The notes under the pieces were generated by a model. The model was not told where the DNA came from. It saw only the letters and a program-made list of their open reading frames with translations, and searched no databases. 64,000 nucleotides of DNA, taken from the NCBI GenBank assembly GCA_029582165.1, contig CM055870.1:2939332-3003331 (forward strand), written 5' to 3'. This DNA comes from Portulaca oleracea (Eukaryota > Streptophyta > Magnoliopsida > Caryophyllales > Portulacaceae). Every line of letters begins with the position of its first letter. Position 1 is the stretch's first letter. The position numbers and the translations under genes are program-made. This document shows positions 1-13,772 of the stretch, piece by piece.

Positions 1-2878
1 TGTATGTTATTTCCATGTTAATTCTCTGTCTTTAAAAATCTAGCTTACACTTAAATATTAAAAATTTTGATTATAAATTTCTCAATATATACAATGATTT
101 ACTATATAAAATTACCACAATAACGGAAATATTATCATAAAAGTAGAATATTGGAATTGTTAATAATATATTATGTAAAAAATTATCAATTAAAGAGTAA
201 CATTGGAGATCTTGAAAGTCAAAATTATTGGCAATTAAAATAGAACGGGGGAATACCAAATATTGCATGTATTTCTAATTATTTATCCATTTAATTAATT
301 TCTTTTGTCTCTAATTATTAAAATAAGAGATAAAAAAAAGTTGTATTTGTTACTTTTATATTTTTAATAATGAACTTCAATTTATGGAATAAGGTTGCCT
401 ATATATACATTCTCAAACCGTGTTTAAACGTATAATATTATGATCAATTAGGTTTGAGTTTAAACCTGAGCACCCTATATTGAGAAAAATAAAAATAATA
501 AAAAATAAAATAGAAACTGAGTGTCCTACACTCCGATCAGAGGCTAGATCATATTTATGGACCCGATCAGATTTTGTATTGGATTCTACAGTCAGAAATC
601 ATTATCATGACCTTACATAATTAAAATAAAAATAACAAGATTATTTCCTCCCTTTTCTTGGGTTATTTGAAAAAATCATAAATTTTATTGCTTAAAAAAT
701 CATAAATTTATTGTAGAAAAAACTCCTATGAAGAGGGAACAACATATAATAAATAATTAAAAGTATAAATAATTACTTTAACCTCAAGTTAATTATCTTA
801 GCCATGATTCCATGAATAATATATATGACTTCCATATTATACAATACCATATTAAGAAGGATAAGTATGATAATTGTAGCTATATGATAGACCTAATGAT
901 CGAAAGGCTTACCACTATTTATATAACGACCCAAGATTGAATGACCAAAGAGAATGATGTCAAGGTACAATGATACAAAAGATCAAAGATGTAACAAATT
1001 CAAACATAAAGGAAGAATGGCCAAAAAAAAAAAAAGAAGCTAGTATTGAGAATTATTTTCTCTTTCTCAATTCAAATTTTATTCTTTTATTTTGGAAAAT
1101 GGGATATGATAAATAATAACGGGGCATAGGGAGGAGGGGGTGTTTTAGTTTTTGGTTTTATCAACTTTTGATCAAAGTTGGTGGTGGATATGGGAATTGT
1201 GGGGGAGGATAAAATCTAGATATATATAGAGCAATAGCTTTTTCTTTTTCTTTTTTGTTCTTTTTTTAAATTTATTTTTACATAGGGTTCTAGTATGATA
1301 TTATTAGAAATCATGATCTTTGGATCATCTTGCTCCTTCTAATTTGATGATCCCAATATTGAGGGGTAATTATGCATATTCTAGTAAATATGTTGTCTCC
1401 ATAAAAACTAAAATTAATCCACATCACACACACAATATTGTATTTTTAAATAAAATTATTTATCTAAATTAGGGAAAAAATCATGAAACAGTCCTTTAGA
1501 AAGATAATAATAGTTATGCATGCAACATACATGAGACTGATGACTAGAAAATTCCATGTCCATTTATAGTTGAAATATGTAGGGCTTGTTTTTTCAATTA
1601 ATTCAACGTCTTTTATAAGTACTTATAATCAATATTTGCCACCGATTAATTAATACCAATCAACTTTTCATCATAATTTTCAATTTTAACTAGCACTAAT
1701 TTGTTGTCATCATCATCAATGTACAATATGCTAGAAGTTGAAAAGAAGGAACCTAACCATATATAGATATATTTTTTTTTCGAAGTAAGATTAATTAGAC
1801 ACATACCTAAATATTTGAAACAAGACCGTTGGTCCAAATAATTGCTACTTATAATTCTCTGCCTATTAAATTTTATGATAAAAATCTTAATATGATTTTC
1901 AACCAACATTTAATATATACAAATTTAAATGATTAGGACTTCTTTGACTTGGAAAATCTACTTGTTTCCTGGACAATGCAAAATCTTCACACCAATGTAC
2001 ATTAGCATGTGTGATGTGATCACTATGTACTTTATCATCCACTTTCATTTGATTAATTATTTCCATTGAAATTAAAACTGAACTATTGTGAATAGTTTAA
2101 TATTTAATATTATATTTAACATAAAACCATAAATAACTCTTTTTTTAGACGCCAACAGAGGAACCAGAGTTCCTGACATAGATAATTATATTTTTTAAAT
2201 ACAAGAAATATTCCACTTTTTTTTTTATAAGTTTTCAACTAATTTCTCATTTTAAATTGTCTGTTATAATTTTAAAAATATATTGATTACTATTTTTTAT
2301 TTTATCTATAAAATTCATTAAATAAAACACTAAAAGTTAATTTTAATTAAATATATTTAAGTAATTTTTTTACTAACTGTCTCATAATTTTCTATAATAT
2401 TAAGTTTATCTTGTCATCTTTAAAAGTCACCTAAAAAAGAATGGATAGATTAATTTATAGTTGAACACATTTGACAAATATGAATGCAACAGTAGATAAC
2501 GTTGAATTATATTGATGAGAAGATAAAGCATTGGTGAATAGATGACTAATTATAGGCAAGAAATTCCATTAATTTTCAAAGGTGGGACAATAAACATTAA
2601 TTAGTGATACGAATTGTGGTGATTTATATGTAATTATGGGTGTGAACCTTTCTAAAAAAATCCTTAAACCCGACCATAATGTATAAATTATTAGGAGTAC
2701 ACTCCATTGATTGAAGAGTAGGCCGCAAGTGTGGGGGAGTCTTGGCTTTTTGTTTTCTTCTTCTATTGCCAACCAAATAAAGTATACGACTCAATTTCAT
2801 GTCCCACTTAATTAGAACTTTCAAGTTGCTCTAACAATCAAATGCATATACATATATATACCTATAAATTTATATATT
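1..2878. other. AT-rich intergenic DNA
   Basis: No gene recognised. Open frames here are short, lie in AT-rich sequence and resemble no family I know. Only homopolymer runs and AT-rich low-complexity DNA are visible. Confidence 0.6.
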
Positions 2879-3156
2879 GAATGGATTCGGTAGCAGAAGA
2901 GTTTAAGTAGGAAAATGAGAAGAGTAAATCTCATATATTGATTTTATATTTGATGGTATGTGGTCATAGATATTAGGGAGTGTTGTCATGAATATTAGGA
3001 GGTGTGGTCATGAATTTCAGCGAGTGTGTTCATGGATATTTGGAAGTTTAGTCATGAAATCTATGACCACACCCCGTCAAATGTAAAATCAATAGCTGAT
3101 ATTTACTCTTCTCACCTTCAATTCATATATAAACTTTCTTCCTACCGGATCCATTC
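2879..3156. repeat. Foldback (MITE-like) repeat
   Basis: Inverted repeat with arms of roughly 110 bp. The left end reads ATGGATTCGGTAG and the right end reads CTACCGGATCCATTC; further in, TGTGGTCATAGAT pairs with ATCTATGACCACA. The loop region holds about four degenerate tandem units of roughly 30 bp built on GTGGTCATGAATATT. No clear target duplication was found. It is followed by an (AC)n/(AT)n microsatellite at 3163-3196. Class unknown. Confidence 0.65.
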
Positions 3157-3161
3157 CCCAT

Positions 3162-3195
<34 letters not shown>

Positions 3196-3196
3196 G

Positions 3197-6100
3197 ATTA
3201 GTGAATTAATAGTTAGTTAACATTTACCCCTTTTTAAAATAGATCATCCTCCTTCAAAAATTATAAATCTTCCCATAATAATTGGAAAATAAATTTGATA
3301 ATCCCTTAGTTTCTAATTATAAGTGTAACCATCAAGTAAAATGATGTTTGTTTTATGTTATTTTCTTATTTTCTTTTAGTGTTGTAATCTCTACGTAGGA
3401 GAATGGGTATTGCATGTTATACAAAATGTATATCAATATCAGTGAAGTTTTGATCTAATTATATAATATATAATACTATTATGTTAAGTTTTATTAATAT
3501 ATATAAAACTTTTATATATATATTTGATTAATTATTCTATAATATTCTACTGTTCTTTAAAATTCACATGTACGACTTAAAATTTTTTGAAGTTATCTGA
3601 TAAGAATAAAAAAAAAAACCCTATTGTAATTAAAGAGTACTTTTAGTTTTTATTTAAAGGAAAGAAATACTTTTGTTTGAAGTAATAGATTGACTTTTTT
3701 TTTGTAAGGATTAACGAGGTAAACAAATTATGAATACAAATAGAAGACAGAGAGACATGGAGGAAGAGGGTTTAAATAGAGGGTTTCCTGGAAAGCTGTG
3801 GCCACTTCTTTGGCGAACCAAATTGGTTTCTCACAGCTGTATTCTGTATGTATAGACAAGACAATCAGTAATTAATTTCCCAGGATTTATTGGATATATC
3901 ATTAACTGTTGCATGTATAAAACTTTTGACTTTGGATTAATTAAGACCCAATAATTAAATTAATATTAATTCAAATTGTTAGTTTGTGGGAAGGTTCATA
4001 ACTACAGAAGTGAACCAAAAGCAAGCTAGGAAATAAAATCAGGAAGAGTGAACAAAGTTATTTTGTTATTCAAGTTAATTTAGCTAATAAAAATAATATC
4101 TAGCAGTATATATGTTCACTTTTTTAATTTTAAATTTCATATATCTTAAAAATATTATTTTTAATTCTTTCTTTTCAACAATGAAAAAGAATTTCCTGAT
4201 CACAAATGATGTTCGTTTGTAAAGTTTTAAGTTTAATGTTTGTCACTGAAGCGATATCAAGAGGGAGTGTAACACGGTATACAAGTATATTGGTTGCCCA
4301 TAATTTGGCGAAATTATATATACTGAGCAAGAGCATGTATATGGCTGAATGTATGTCCTAAAGAAATCTGGTTTTGGTAGGTTTTTGGTTGTGATGACAT
4401 GGCTCCTATATATGGTGGAAGATTTCATTTTGCTCATTGTCGTTTGTTCTCCTTGTCAGCTGTCTGCCTATTTTTTTAGGCTCAACTTGTTTTTTAAATA
4501 AAAGGGTCTTCTGACCACTAATTATCAAAAAAATGTTATGAAGAAATCTATCCATATGTACTCATGAACAATTTACTAATATTATTGAGTGTTATTATTT
4601 TCTGTCAAAAAATAGACTATCATAGTCTAACTATATGACATAAATAATTACATAGAAAAAATGCTTAATTAGCAAATATACAAAAACTTTGTCTTTCTTC
4701 TTATCTGTTATTTAAAACAAAACTTTTTCTAATATTGAATATGTCACCTCAGGAAATTTGAAAAAGAAAGGAAGAAGAATCTACAGATATACATGTGGAG
4801 AAGAGAATCAGGAATGATAATGTAAACACTTGCCATCCACGTGACCACATGAAGAAGGATGGATTGAATTAGGGTTGGTGGTTGTAAAATTAATTTAAAA
4901 TCTACCATTCTTTATTACTTCAACTTCAAGGGGTTGGGAACCATTCCCTAAGGGAGCTTTTTTTTTTTTTTTTTTTACTACTATTGGATGCCAATATGGC
5001 AATATCCTTTAATTTCAACATCTCACCTTCAATTCAATTCCCTTATTTTACTTAAGTCACACTCTCATTTAATTTATACTCTATGATTTTAACATTTGAT
5101 ACTTCTCTTTCATTAAAAAAGAAACATTTGATACTTCTCAAAATAACATAATTATAGACAAGCTTTTAATTCAGCATGTATATTCATCTTTAGAGCTTGA
5201 TATATGTTGAATATAAGATTAATCTGAACTTCCAATGTATATCACAGTAATATCAAACTTTTTTTTAATAGATAATCGGCCTCTTAGCTAAGAATTTTAT
5301 TCAACCAATCTCAATGCCATTAATACTGCAAAAACAGTATCACCATGCTGAGAAAATAGGCAGATACTGGAAACACAAATGTCCAACGGAAGACATTAGA
5401 ACACCCATCATAATATCAACTTTAATGTATAGAAATCTGTAATTTGTTTTACTAAATTAATTTTATCAGTGTTTGAGAAAAAAAACCTAAAATTCAAATT
5501 ATTTATTTTCAATTCTTTCATCTCACAAATAGAAATATGCTTGATCAAAATATGAGATCAAGAGTTGGGTTGGTCCTACTTGCATTGTATTGCATTTCAA
5601 TTCATTGGTTGATGGGATAAAAATAAATGAATGAATGAATGAATTGAATAAAGAAATAGAAATATATAATAAGTTGGTAAATAATAATGTAGGAAGAGTA
5701 CAAGATGTGTAGCAACAACCCACAAAGCATTGAATTGAAACATTTTTGTGATGAATAAACAAAATTTCATCGAGTAGGTGCGCTTCTTGTCACGAACAAC
5801 ATCATGCCTTGTTTTAAATTCAATTCCAATATATTCAATTCATTTTATTATGCATTTTCCTAATTTTAATTGTTATATAGTGAATATTATTATTGCTTGC
5901 TTCTTGGCTCAAAAATCATAGAGTTTTCCTAGTACTTGTAAGATTATAATAAGCGTAAACACTATGATTAATTGATAAATACGACAATAATTCAGCCTGA
6001 ATTAATAAAAATAATAACTAAAATAGTTTTTATTGTTAATTATTGAGAACATAAGAGGAGTAGGGAGTGGGGACAACGACGTATAACTCAAACCTAATAT

Positions 6101-7519
6101 ATGTTGAATTTATTTACACCGTCTTATTTATTTTGCTACGAAATTATGTTTGATTTGTGGTATTTCGATTCACGATCTTACTTTTCTATTTGTAAAGAAA
6201 TTTTAACACTAGGCAATGAAAGGCAATATGTACATTAATGAAAAGAAATCACCTTTGCTAATCATCATTGTTACATTCATTTTGAGCTACTTGTGAATTA
6301 TTGTAGTTTCGAAATGTTTAATATTAAAATGTTTTCCAAAAGGTCCACTTTTGTTTATTTTGCTAATAAATGACTCGTCATTTTATATGTGAAATACATA
6401 TTACAATTTTTTTTTTTATGATTATAGTGAAATCTAAGTTTTTTTTAGCAAATCAAACTCTTGAAAGTATCATCTAAAAGCAACTCTAAAATTTGATTTT
6501 GATTGAAGGTTTAGTTTTCATAATTTTACATTACTGTTTTTTTTTTCAAATATAAGTATGAAATTATGAATAATATTATATATCTTTCATGTCCTGCAAT
6601 AATTCCCTAGTCAATTGGCAAGTCACTTGTGAGTTGTGAGTGATTCAAGTGCATGCTTAGATACAGGTCACCCCGACCAGCAAATGTATAATTCCGAGTG
6701 ACTCAAAATTACAAATGCTATAAAGTCTAAAGCTACAATTGTAGGGTTTGTTCTCCTAAACTTATTCTAAGCACCTACGATCATCATTCAACACTTAGCA
6801 ACACAACAATTAACACTTTCATTTGTCATATTTTCAAGTTATGCATTTGGTTCTAATTAGCACAGATGAACATTGAGCAAATCTTATTAACACTAATCAA
6901 CATTTATCAATATCAAACTGATCGCCACTATGCATTGATTGACTAGTGCTCTAGTGATGCGACCGTGATGCCTTTCTGGAACATTCTACTAGGCTTTTCA
7001 CTCTAAAATCAGTTCTTAGAAAGACCTTCTTTCACTTCGCTACTAAGAAGACCAGACGTTCCTAGCCAAAAAGTTGGTAACTCCACAAAACCACTGATTC
7101 TAATCCTTAGGCTGACTACGACTACCCAAGAGAGGGTACATTTTCATTGTTTCAACACAATCCAATACTACTAGACTGAGCCTTGAACAAACTACTCATA
7201 ATAAATTAATATACATATGAATTTTAAGGTAAAAACATTCTCAATTTCTCACACATGATGGGATAATTAAAAAAAGAAAAGATGTTGAATCTCCATGAAG
7301 GAAAGAAATTCAAAATAATATTGTTAATTAGATGGGTGATATAAGGATGATAATTGGCATGGAAGGGGGAGCAAGCAAGGCATGTGACAAATGACAACAC
7401 CCAACATGAAGACCATAATAAGCCAAGAAGACCAACCATTGATTTCAGAGTTCTCATTCAAACTTCACCCTTTCTCTCTCTAAAATCAACTATTCCCCGC
7501 CCACTCTCTTCCGTTATAT

Positions 7520-7522
<3 letters not shown>
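3197..7522. other. Intergenic DNA upstream of the MYB gene
   Basis: AT-rich, with no gene recognised. It contains a retroposon-like tail near 4440-4533, a poly(T) tract near 4961-4977, and a TGAA tetranucleotide repeat near 5625-5645. Near 5257-5305 there is a reverse-oriented poly(A)-tailed sequence (TTTTTTTTAATAGATAATCG), possibly a minus-strand LINE 3' end. Confidence 0.5.
4440..4533 (+). repeat. 3' tail of a non-LTR retroposon-like sequence
   Basis: Ends with AATAAAAGGGTCTTCTGACC, then a short AT spacer and a poly(A) run. A closely similar end (ATAAAAGGGTCGAATGACCG then poly(A)) occurs at 28930-28967, so two members of one family are present. The 5' limit cannot be set. LINE or SINE is inferred from the shared 3' end and the A-tail. 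Confidence 0.45.
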
Positions 7523-7572
<50 letters not shown>

Positions 7573-7579
7573 CTCTCTC
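7523..7579. repeat. (CT)n microsatellite in the presumed MYB 5' leader
   Basis: Almost pure CT dinucleotide run with one interruption (TTCT), about 390 bp upstream of the MYB start codon. CT/GA tracts are common in plant 5' UTRs and core promoters, so it may lie in the leader. Confidence 0.85.
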
Positions 7580-7943
7580 CATAGACAGCCAAAAAGCTAG
7601 TCTTTTTAGACACTAAAATATAAACTTACCCATGTTTGTGTTTATGTAATTCTATCCCACATTTCATCCATTTTTCACCTTCTGGGTTCATATTAATCCT
7701 GTTCATCTCATTCTCGTAAGTTTCTTCCTTTTCAGATCTCTCATCATGCACCCACTTACCCCTTTTCATGCTTAAGTTTTTTCCCTTTTCATTCATAATC
7801 AAATTCATCAATCTGGGTGTAAGAAAGAGAGTTTTTTTTAGGGTTTTTCAATCTGGGTTTTTGTGTTTTGGATTGAACAGTGATTGATTGTATTCGAGAA
7901 TAATACCCAGTAACTGAAAAAGAAGGATTCAGAATTTCAGAGT

Positions 7944-7967
7944 ATGCAAGTTGAAAGCTTCCATTGA
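7944..7967 (+). promoter_or_regulatory. Upstream ORF in the MYB leader
   Basis: A seven-codon ORF (MQVESFH then TGA) that ends four bases before the MYB start codon at 7972. If it lies in the transcript, re-initiation or leaky scanning would be needed to reach the main ORF. Whether it is transcribed is inferred. Confidence 0.5.
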
Positions 7968-7971
7968 AAAA

Positions 7972-10900
7972 ATGACGACGACGACATCAACGACGTCGCA
8001 GAGTAAGCAAGGTAGCCATGAAGATGGTTCTTCTGCTAAACCCAAAGAACGCCGTATTGTTACTTGGACTCAGGAGGTAAATTACTATTTATTTTTTCAA
8101 ATTTCAAAAATTCTGATTTAGTTATTTGAACAACCTTCATCGATGATGGTAAAATGCTTCGGATTTGCAGGAGGATGATATATTGAGGGAGCAAATTAGA
8201 TTACATGGAACTGAAAAGTATTGCTTTATTCTCCCTCTTCTGTGTATTTTTATCTGGTGATTTTTGATCTTAAAAGGGTATCCAATGTTTGTTAATGGGT
8301 ATGTTGAAATTGATGAGATTTCTCCCTTTCTTTTTCTGGGTATTTCAGTTGGACGATCATTGCATCAAAATTTAAGGATAAAACAACGAGGCAGTGTAGA
8401 AGAAGGTGAGTAAGAAGAAGTTTATAATATTAATTTAGTTGAATGTGAAAAAGTTTTTTGCTTTTTAAAGTTGGCCCCTCCACTCTAAATACACAAGGAA
8501 TTTATTCTGATATGTGCTCTTTATGTAAAAACAACCATGTTGTTGTTTGTAGATGGTACACTTATCTGAATTCTGATTTCAAAAAAGGGGGTTGGTCACC
8601 AGAAGAAGATCTGTTACTATGTGAGGTAATTAGTGTTTCTTAAGCTACTACCTAACACTTAAAAATGAGATTATCAAAAGTAGGATTAAGTGTGAACTGT
8701 AAACCTGGTTTTTGACATTATCAGTAGTTGATATGCAGGCCCAAAAGATTTTTGGTAATAGATGGACTGAAATAGCAAAGGTTGTCTCAGGGAGGTAAGT
8801 GTGGGTTTGTTTTTGTATGTTTGAGTCTCATTTTCGATGTTGTTTGTTGATTGATTTTGTGTTGTTTATGCAGAACTGACAATGCTGTCAAAAACCGGTT
8901 CACAACATTGTGCAAGAAGAGGGCGAAACACGAAGCATTGGCCAAGGAGAATGGCAAAGCATTGATCAATGCAAACAACAACAAAAGGATCTTGCTTGAA
9001 AACAGGTTTCAAAGTCATGGTATTGAATCGCCGCTTAAGAAGTTGAGGTACAAAACTAAAAATTCGAACTGGGTGTTGAAATTAGAAGAGGTTTTCGGGA
9101 TGTTACGTTCTAACAGTTGGTTGCTGTCATGGTGTGTCATTGTCAGAAGAGCCCACATTCCGAATGCGATAGCAGCAGATTGCGGTTCTGTGAATGTATT
9201 AAACAAGGAGGGTGGGATTGCGAAACCGCATTTAAGACCTCCTTTTGAGTTGGCTAGGAATTTCCATAATGTTGATAATTCATCAATGGTTACCACACCC
9301 AAGGAATGCTTGATTGATGGTAACGTCCTTTGACAGCGAGGTTTTTTTAGTACAATTTGTCAAAATGTCTGCTGTTTACAGTTTGAATTTGTAGATTAAA
9401 GACATTGACTTTAATCAAGTGGCAGTCATTTTCTGATAATCTTATAAATTATGGACCGTATGTCTTGTTTCTTAAACTGGTTTAGGTAAGTAAAGTTTTG
9501 TCAAGAACACTGGTTGAAAGACTAAGGGCTTGTTCTTTTCAACTTATCATAAGGAACTTATTGTTGATCAGTGCTGATTGGAGTTAAAATATAGTTTGGA
9601 AACATGACTAAGTGTTGATTAGTGCTAAATGCTGGTCATACTGTTAAAATCGCATATCTTGGACAAACTAACCGACGTTTTTAATGACAGCTGACAAGAA
9701 ATCAGAAGGAACATTTCTCAGGAAGGATGATCCAAAGGTTGCTGCATTGATGCAACAAGCAGAGCTGTTGAGCTCTCTTGCCATAAAATTAAACACCGAG
9801 AATCCAGATCAAAGCACCGAGGGTGCTTGGAAAGTGAGAACTTCTCCTAGATCTCGATCAAACACACACTGCCTTTCTTTTCTCTAATCACATGACTCTG
9901 ACAAAGAAGAACCAAACTGTTTAGGTGATCCAAAATTTCTTTGGTAAAAGCAAAGACAGTGAGGAACTCAGAACCGAATTAGCGGAGGTGGGTTTACAAC
10001 TGGATGATATCAAAGACCTCGTGGAAGAGTTGAGGAGCAACGAAGGAATCCATCCTTCTCTGAGGTACTCAAAATGAGCCAAAACCGGGTATCATTTGCT
10101 TAAAAATCAATCATTCTGATGCTTGTCTGAACCGTGCAGGTATCCTGATGTGTACGAGTCCCCATGCAGCTCTGAATATAGCACTGGATCAACCATCTTG
10201 TCCACCACAGCGAGCGAGCAAGGAGAACAATCTCAACCAGAAATATGCACCATGCACGACGACATTGGAGCAGCATCGCAGACAGTACATTTAGGAGATG
10301 ACGAGGGTGCTGACATGTCACTAGATAAGGCCCTCCCCCGCCCTACGACAGATCAAGGTAACTAGAATTTGGTTGTGGTATGTTTTGTGTGTGTAAAACA
10401 TGAGGAAGGTGTTCTGATTTTAGTGACTGAAGTGTTTCTGGGTTGTCTGTTGACTGCAGAGTTCAGTTCCCCGGTTCAAGAAACCCCGCTTTTCAGATCA
10501 CTGGCATCCACAATCCCGAGCCCACAGTTTTCAGAAAGTGTAAGCTATCTTATCTTTGCCCTTGCTGAACTGTAATGAGTTGTATGAGTTAGTAAAAGAT
10601 ATTCATACTTATGTTTTCTTAGCAAATACAATCGAGATATCAATTGCTCAGTGAGTTCTTCTGGACCCTCTTTAGGAATGCTTGTCGTGTTCGTTGTGCT
10701 GTATCAGCATTTCTCCTTGCTATACCTTAGTGGGCAATATTGATGCCTCTCAAGATCAATATAGCAGCCATATCTGCAAAAAATAAAGACCTATTCATTC
10801 TCCATTTTAAAGATATTCCCTAATACTTGTCAGCCATCATATATTCTTACAAAATACGGGGAAGTGGGAGTAGTTCAGACTTTAGACCATAGTTATCGGG

Positions 10901-11566
10901 AACGCTACATACGCCTGCGACCCGCGTTCCGGGAACAAGCGTTCCAAAGTCAAAACTAGAATAAATTTGTGTAAAAATTAGCGTCCCGCGTTCCAGGACT
11001 AACAACCCGGGAAGCGTTCCTGGTAACTATGGTTCAAGACTTGTGCAACAAAAGGAGAAAAGCACCCATTATGTAACCTAGGAATTTCCAAAGAACTTGC
11101 TGCTTGTAACATGCATTTCTGAACTGAATTTGGGAAAACTTGCAACCACAAAGTACCCCAAATCTTGGGTCAATTGGAACTTGTCTCTCTAAGTTGCAAA
11201 ATTTAGGGGCAAGACTGCTACATCCAACCTATCCATACCTTGCCTAGGCGGGATTTCAAAATATTGGTTTTGGTTTTGGTTTTGGTTTTGGTTTTGGATG
11301 TGTGTTAAGGGGAATGTTATGTTAGTGTAGGGAAAATGGAGACTATATAGACAGCAAACACTGAACTTTCACTGCCTAATGTCATGAAATCATGTTTTAT
11401 ATAGTACCATGAAATCGATGCCATACTGAATGATTTTTACCTCTATGTATTGCAGGAGAGGCACTTCTTACTGAAAACACTCGGACTCGAATCACCAGCC
11501 TCAAACACAATCAGCAACCCCTTGAATTCACCACCTTGCAGAAAAGCCCTTCTGCAAGGCCTCTGA
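7972..11566 (+). CDS. MYB124/MYB88-like (FLP): R2R3-MYB transcription factor, FOUR LIPS/MYB88 type
   Basis: Twelve exons: 7972-8076, 8171-8217, 8349-8405, 8553-8625, 8739-8794, 8874-9047, 9147-9319, 9691-9833, 9925-10064, 10140-10357, 10460-10539, 11456-11566. All introns are GT-AG and phases agree, giving 458 aa (Arabidopsis FLP is about 436). The protein has two MYB repeats, R2 about residues 29-75 (W32, W52, W71) and R3 about 81-126 (W84, W103, F122). Diagnostic family motifs are RQCRRRWYTYLNSDFK, GRTDNAVKNRF, DDPKVAALMQQAELLSSLA and, near the C terminus, PLFRSLASTIPSPQFSES. In Arabidopsis this family limits the last symmetric division of the stomatal lineage and acts in root and ovule development by repressing cell-cycle genes. 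The large last intron (10540-11455) holds a small foldback repeat. The start is the first ATG in frame with the MYB domain; a short uORF precedes it. FLP and MYB88 cannot be told apart here. Confidence 0.95.
10886..11033. repeat. Small foldback repeat in the last MYB intron
   Basis: About 148 bp with terminal inverted repeats: ACCATAGTTATCGGGAACGC at the left, and GCGTTCC plus GGTAACTATGGT at the right. It is GC-richer than the surrounding intron. No convincing target duplication; non-autonomous element of unknown class. Confidence 0.55.
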
Positions 11567-12680
11567 ACAGCAAATAACATACTCTACCCTGCATCATAAT
11601 ATCAGAAATTTTCCCTTCTTTGATTTTCCTTCTTTTACACCTCTACCAGCAGCCAAATAGGCCCGAAGTTTTTTCCAAGAGGGTTTGTTATGCTCTGCCT
11701 GCATTTCCATCCAGGATGTCACCCCGACATTCTCCTGCATAACCACAATTCTTTTTCCTGTTTCGCTCTCTGCGCCAACCCCAGAGAGAAAGAGTTAATA
11801 GTTTGTATGCGTCATTCTTTGGTTTGTTTTTGTGGGGGATTGAATTCCGGTATTCAATCCCCCATCGAGTATGTGCGTGTGTGTGTCTATGTTTCTTTGT
11901 ACAGGAGCCTGCGGACAGTTAGTTGACTTAGTTTTATGTTAGAGTGTATAATGATATGATGATTCATACATGGGTGTCACAGCGACGCCCAAAACAGATA
12001 TAAGCAAGATGAGTTGGAGTCTTGGAGGATTAACCAGTGGAAATGGTAATCCTTTTTGGTGTTTTTTTTCCTTCCCATTCTCTTGGTGTGGCAATAGTAC
12101 AGAATAAGTGTTTTTTTTTTTTGTTTTCTAAAGTTTGGATCTTGCTCAATGCTCAATGGGTGTAATGAGTGATGTGATGTAATCTAAACTCTCAAAAGAT
12201 AATTTGAGTGGTAATGTAAAATTGTATGTGCTTACTACTACAGATTGTGTGATTACCCACTTTCAGAAATGCAGGAAAATAGAGGTACTAGCAAAATTCA
12301 TATATGTTGTATAATAGGGGAGGGAAAGGGATGTACTTACAGATCTCAATTCATACTTTGGCTGACTGAAACTTGATGTCTTCTCTCTCTGGATCTTGAG
12401 AAATCTGTAGAGAAGAAGAAGAAGAAGAAGAAGAAGAAGAAGAAGAGGGTTGATATATTAAGTTGGGGAAATGGGAGAAGGTAAAGGGGGGGACAAAGTG
12501 ATCATAACTAAACCATAAACTTTAAGGTGTAAAGATGGAGGGAAGATCATACAAATTAAAGGTTACTCATCAGATTCACCTTTTCTCCCTCCAACCCAAC
12601 CAATATTTCCCTTTTTATAATTTTTTTAAAAAAAAGGGAGATGGAGAGGACCTTATAATTACACTGACTCTAATTTAATA
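11567..12680. other. MYB 3' flank and intergenic DNA
   Basis: Begins with the presumed MYB 3' UTR. No further gene recognised. A (GAA)n microsatellite occupies about 12414-12445. Confidence 0.5.
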
Positions 12681-12895
12681 CTACCTCCGTTCCAAATTAA
12701 TTGTCATTTTGATTAAATTTTGACCGTTAATTATTCATATATTATAATGAGTTACAATATGAAATTATCGGCATTAGAAAGTTATTTTCCTAACAATTAT
12801 AATGGGAGATAATTTTATATTATAACTCATTATAATTTATGAATAATTAACAGTCAAAATTAGTCAAAGTGACAATTAATTTGGAATGGAGGAAA
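12681..12895. mobile_element. Stowaway-type MITE
   Basis: 215 bp bounded by TA. The left end, CTACCTCCGTTCCAAATTAA, is the near-complement of the right end, TTAATTTGGAATGGAGG. The interior is palindromic (AATTATTCATA...TATGAATAATT). The CTCCCTCCGT-like terminus and TA target are the Stowaway (Tc1/mariner) hallmark. A diverged or truncated relative follows at about 13030-13238. Confidence 0.8.
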
Positions 12896-13029
12896 TACTT
12901 CAACAAGCAGGGTCTAACAATATGATTTTGAAAATTGTACACTTGTACTTGTTTGAGACATTATCATCACAAGTTTTGGTAAAATTTTGTGTTCAACAAA
13001 TTGCTCCCTCACATCCATATTGTTTGTCT

Positions 13030-13238
13030 TTTCTTCAATGTCATTCTTTAATTGATGCTTTCTCGTTAATTACTTACAAATCTTAATGAGTTATAATATA
13101 AAATTATCGTTATTAGAAAGATACTTTATTAAAATTTACAATGGAGGTAATTTCATATGGTAGCTCATTATAATGTGTGAATAATTAACGGTCAAAATTT
13201 AATCAAAATGCCAATTAATTTGGGACGGAGGGAGTATA
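13030..13238. mobile_element. Diverged or truncated Stowaway-type MITE
   Basis: The right end, CCAATTAATTTGGGACGGAGGGAG followed by TA, is intact (quoted here only as a terminus; key part GGGACGGAGGGAG). The internal palindrome resembles the neighbour at 12681. No good left terminus is visible, so the element is probably truncated. Confidence 0.6.
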
Positions 13239-13772
13239 ATATTATACCTTTTGGCTAGTATTTTTCGTTACGAATGTAACAGTATTAATCTTATATAATA
13301 AGCATTGTATATATAGAGAAATTTACAGTCAAAATTTTTAATGTTTAACTATACAATTTTCAAAGAAGATAAATAATATGGAAGATAGGGAGTATTTTTT
13401 AAGTATTGATCAAGGAGCATTTCATTTATGGTAACATACTTTTAAAGGGAAAAAACTATTCAAATCATCATGAGTTTCAAAATAAGCAAGCAAAGCTCAA
13501 ACAAGCTTTCATTCTCAAAACAGAAATCCAAATCACAGCCAGGTGCCATATGGCATTTCTACATCGTTTTACATTGCATAAAGAATAATGGCTCTCTTAC
13601 CTCCATAAATCAATGAGCTTCTCATCTCATCTAAACTCACTCAGTTAGATACACTTTTCTCTCTATATATATCCTAATCACTATTTAACCCTCATCACCA
13701 ACACTTTGTGGCAAGTTTCACAAAACTCCATTACACTACATATTATCCTCCTCTCTTCTTCACTTCTTTCAT

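Noticed and set aside
7354..7584. 76-codon plus-strand frame ending in Leu/Ser repeats
   Set aside because: It is a translation of the (CT)n microsatellite and its flank in the presumed MYB leader.
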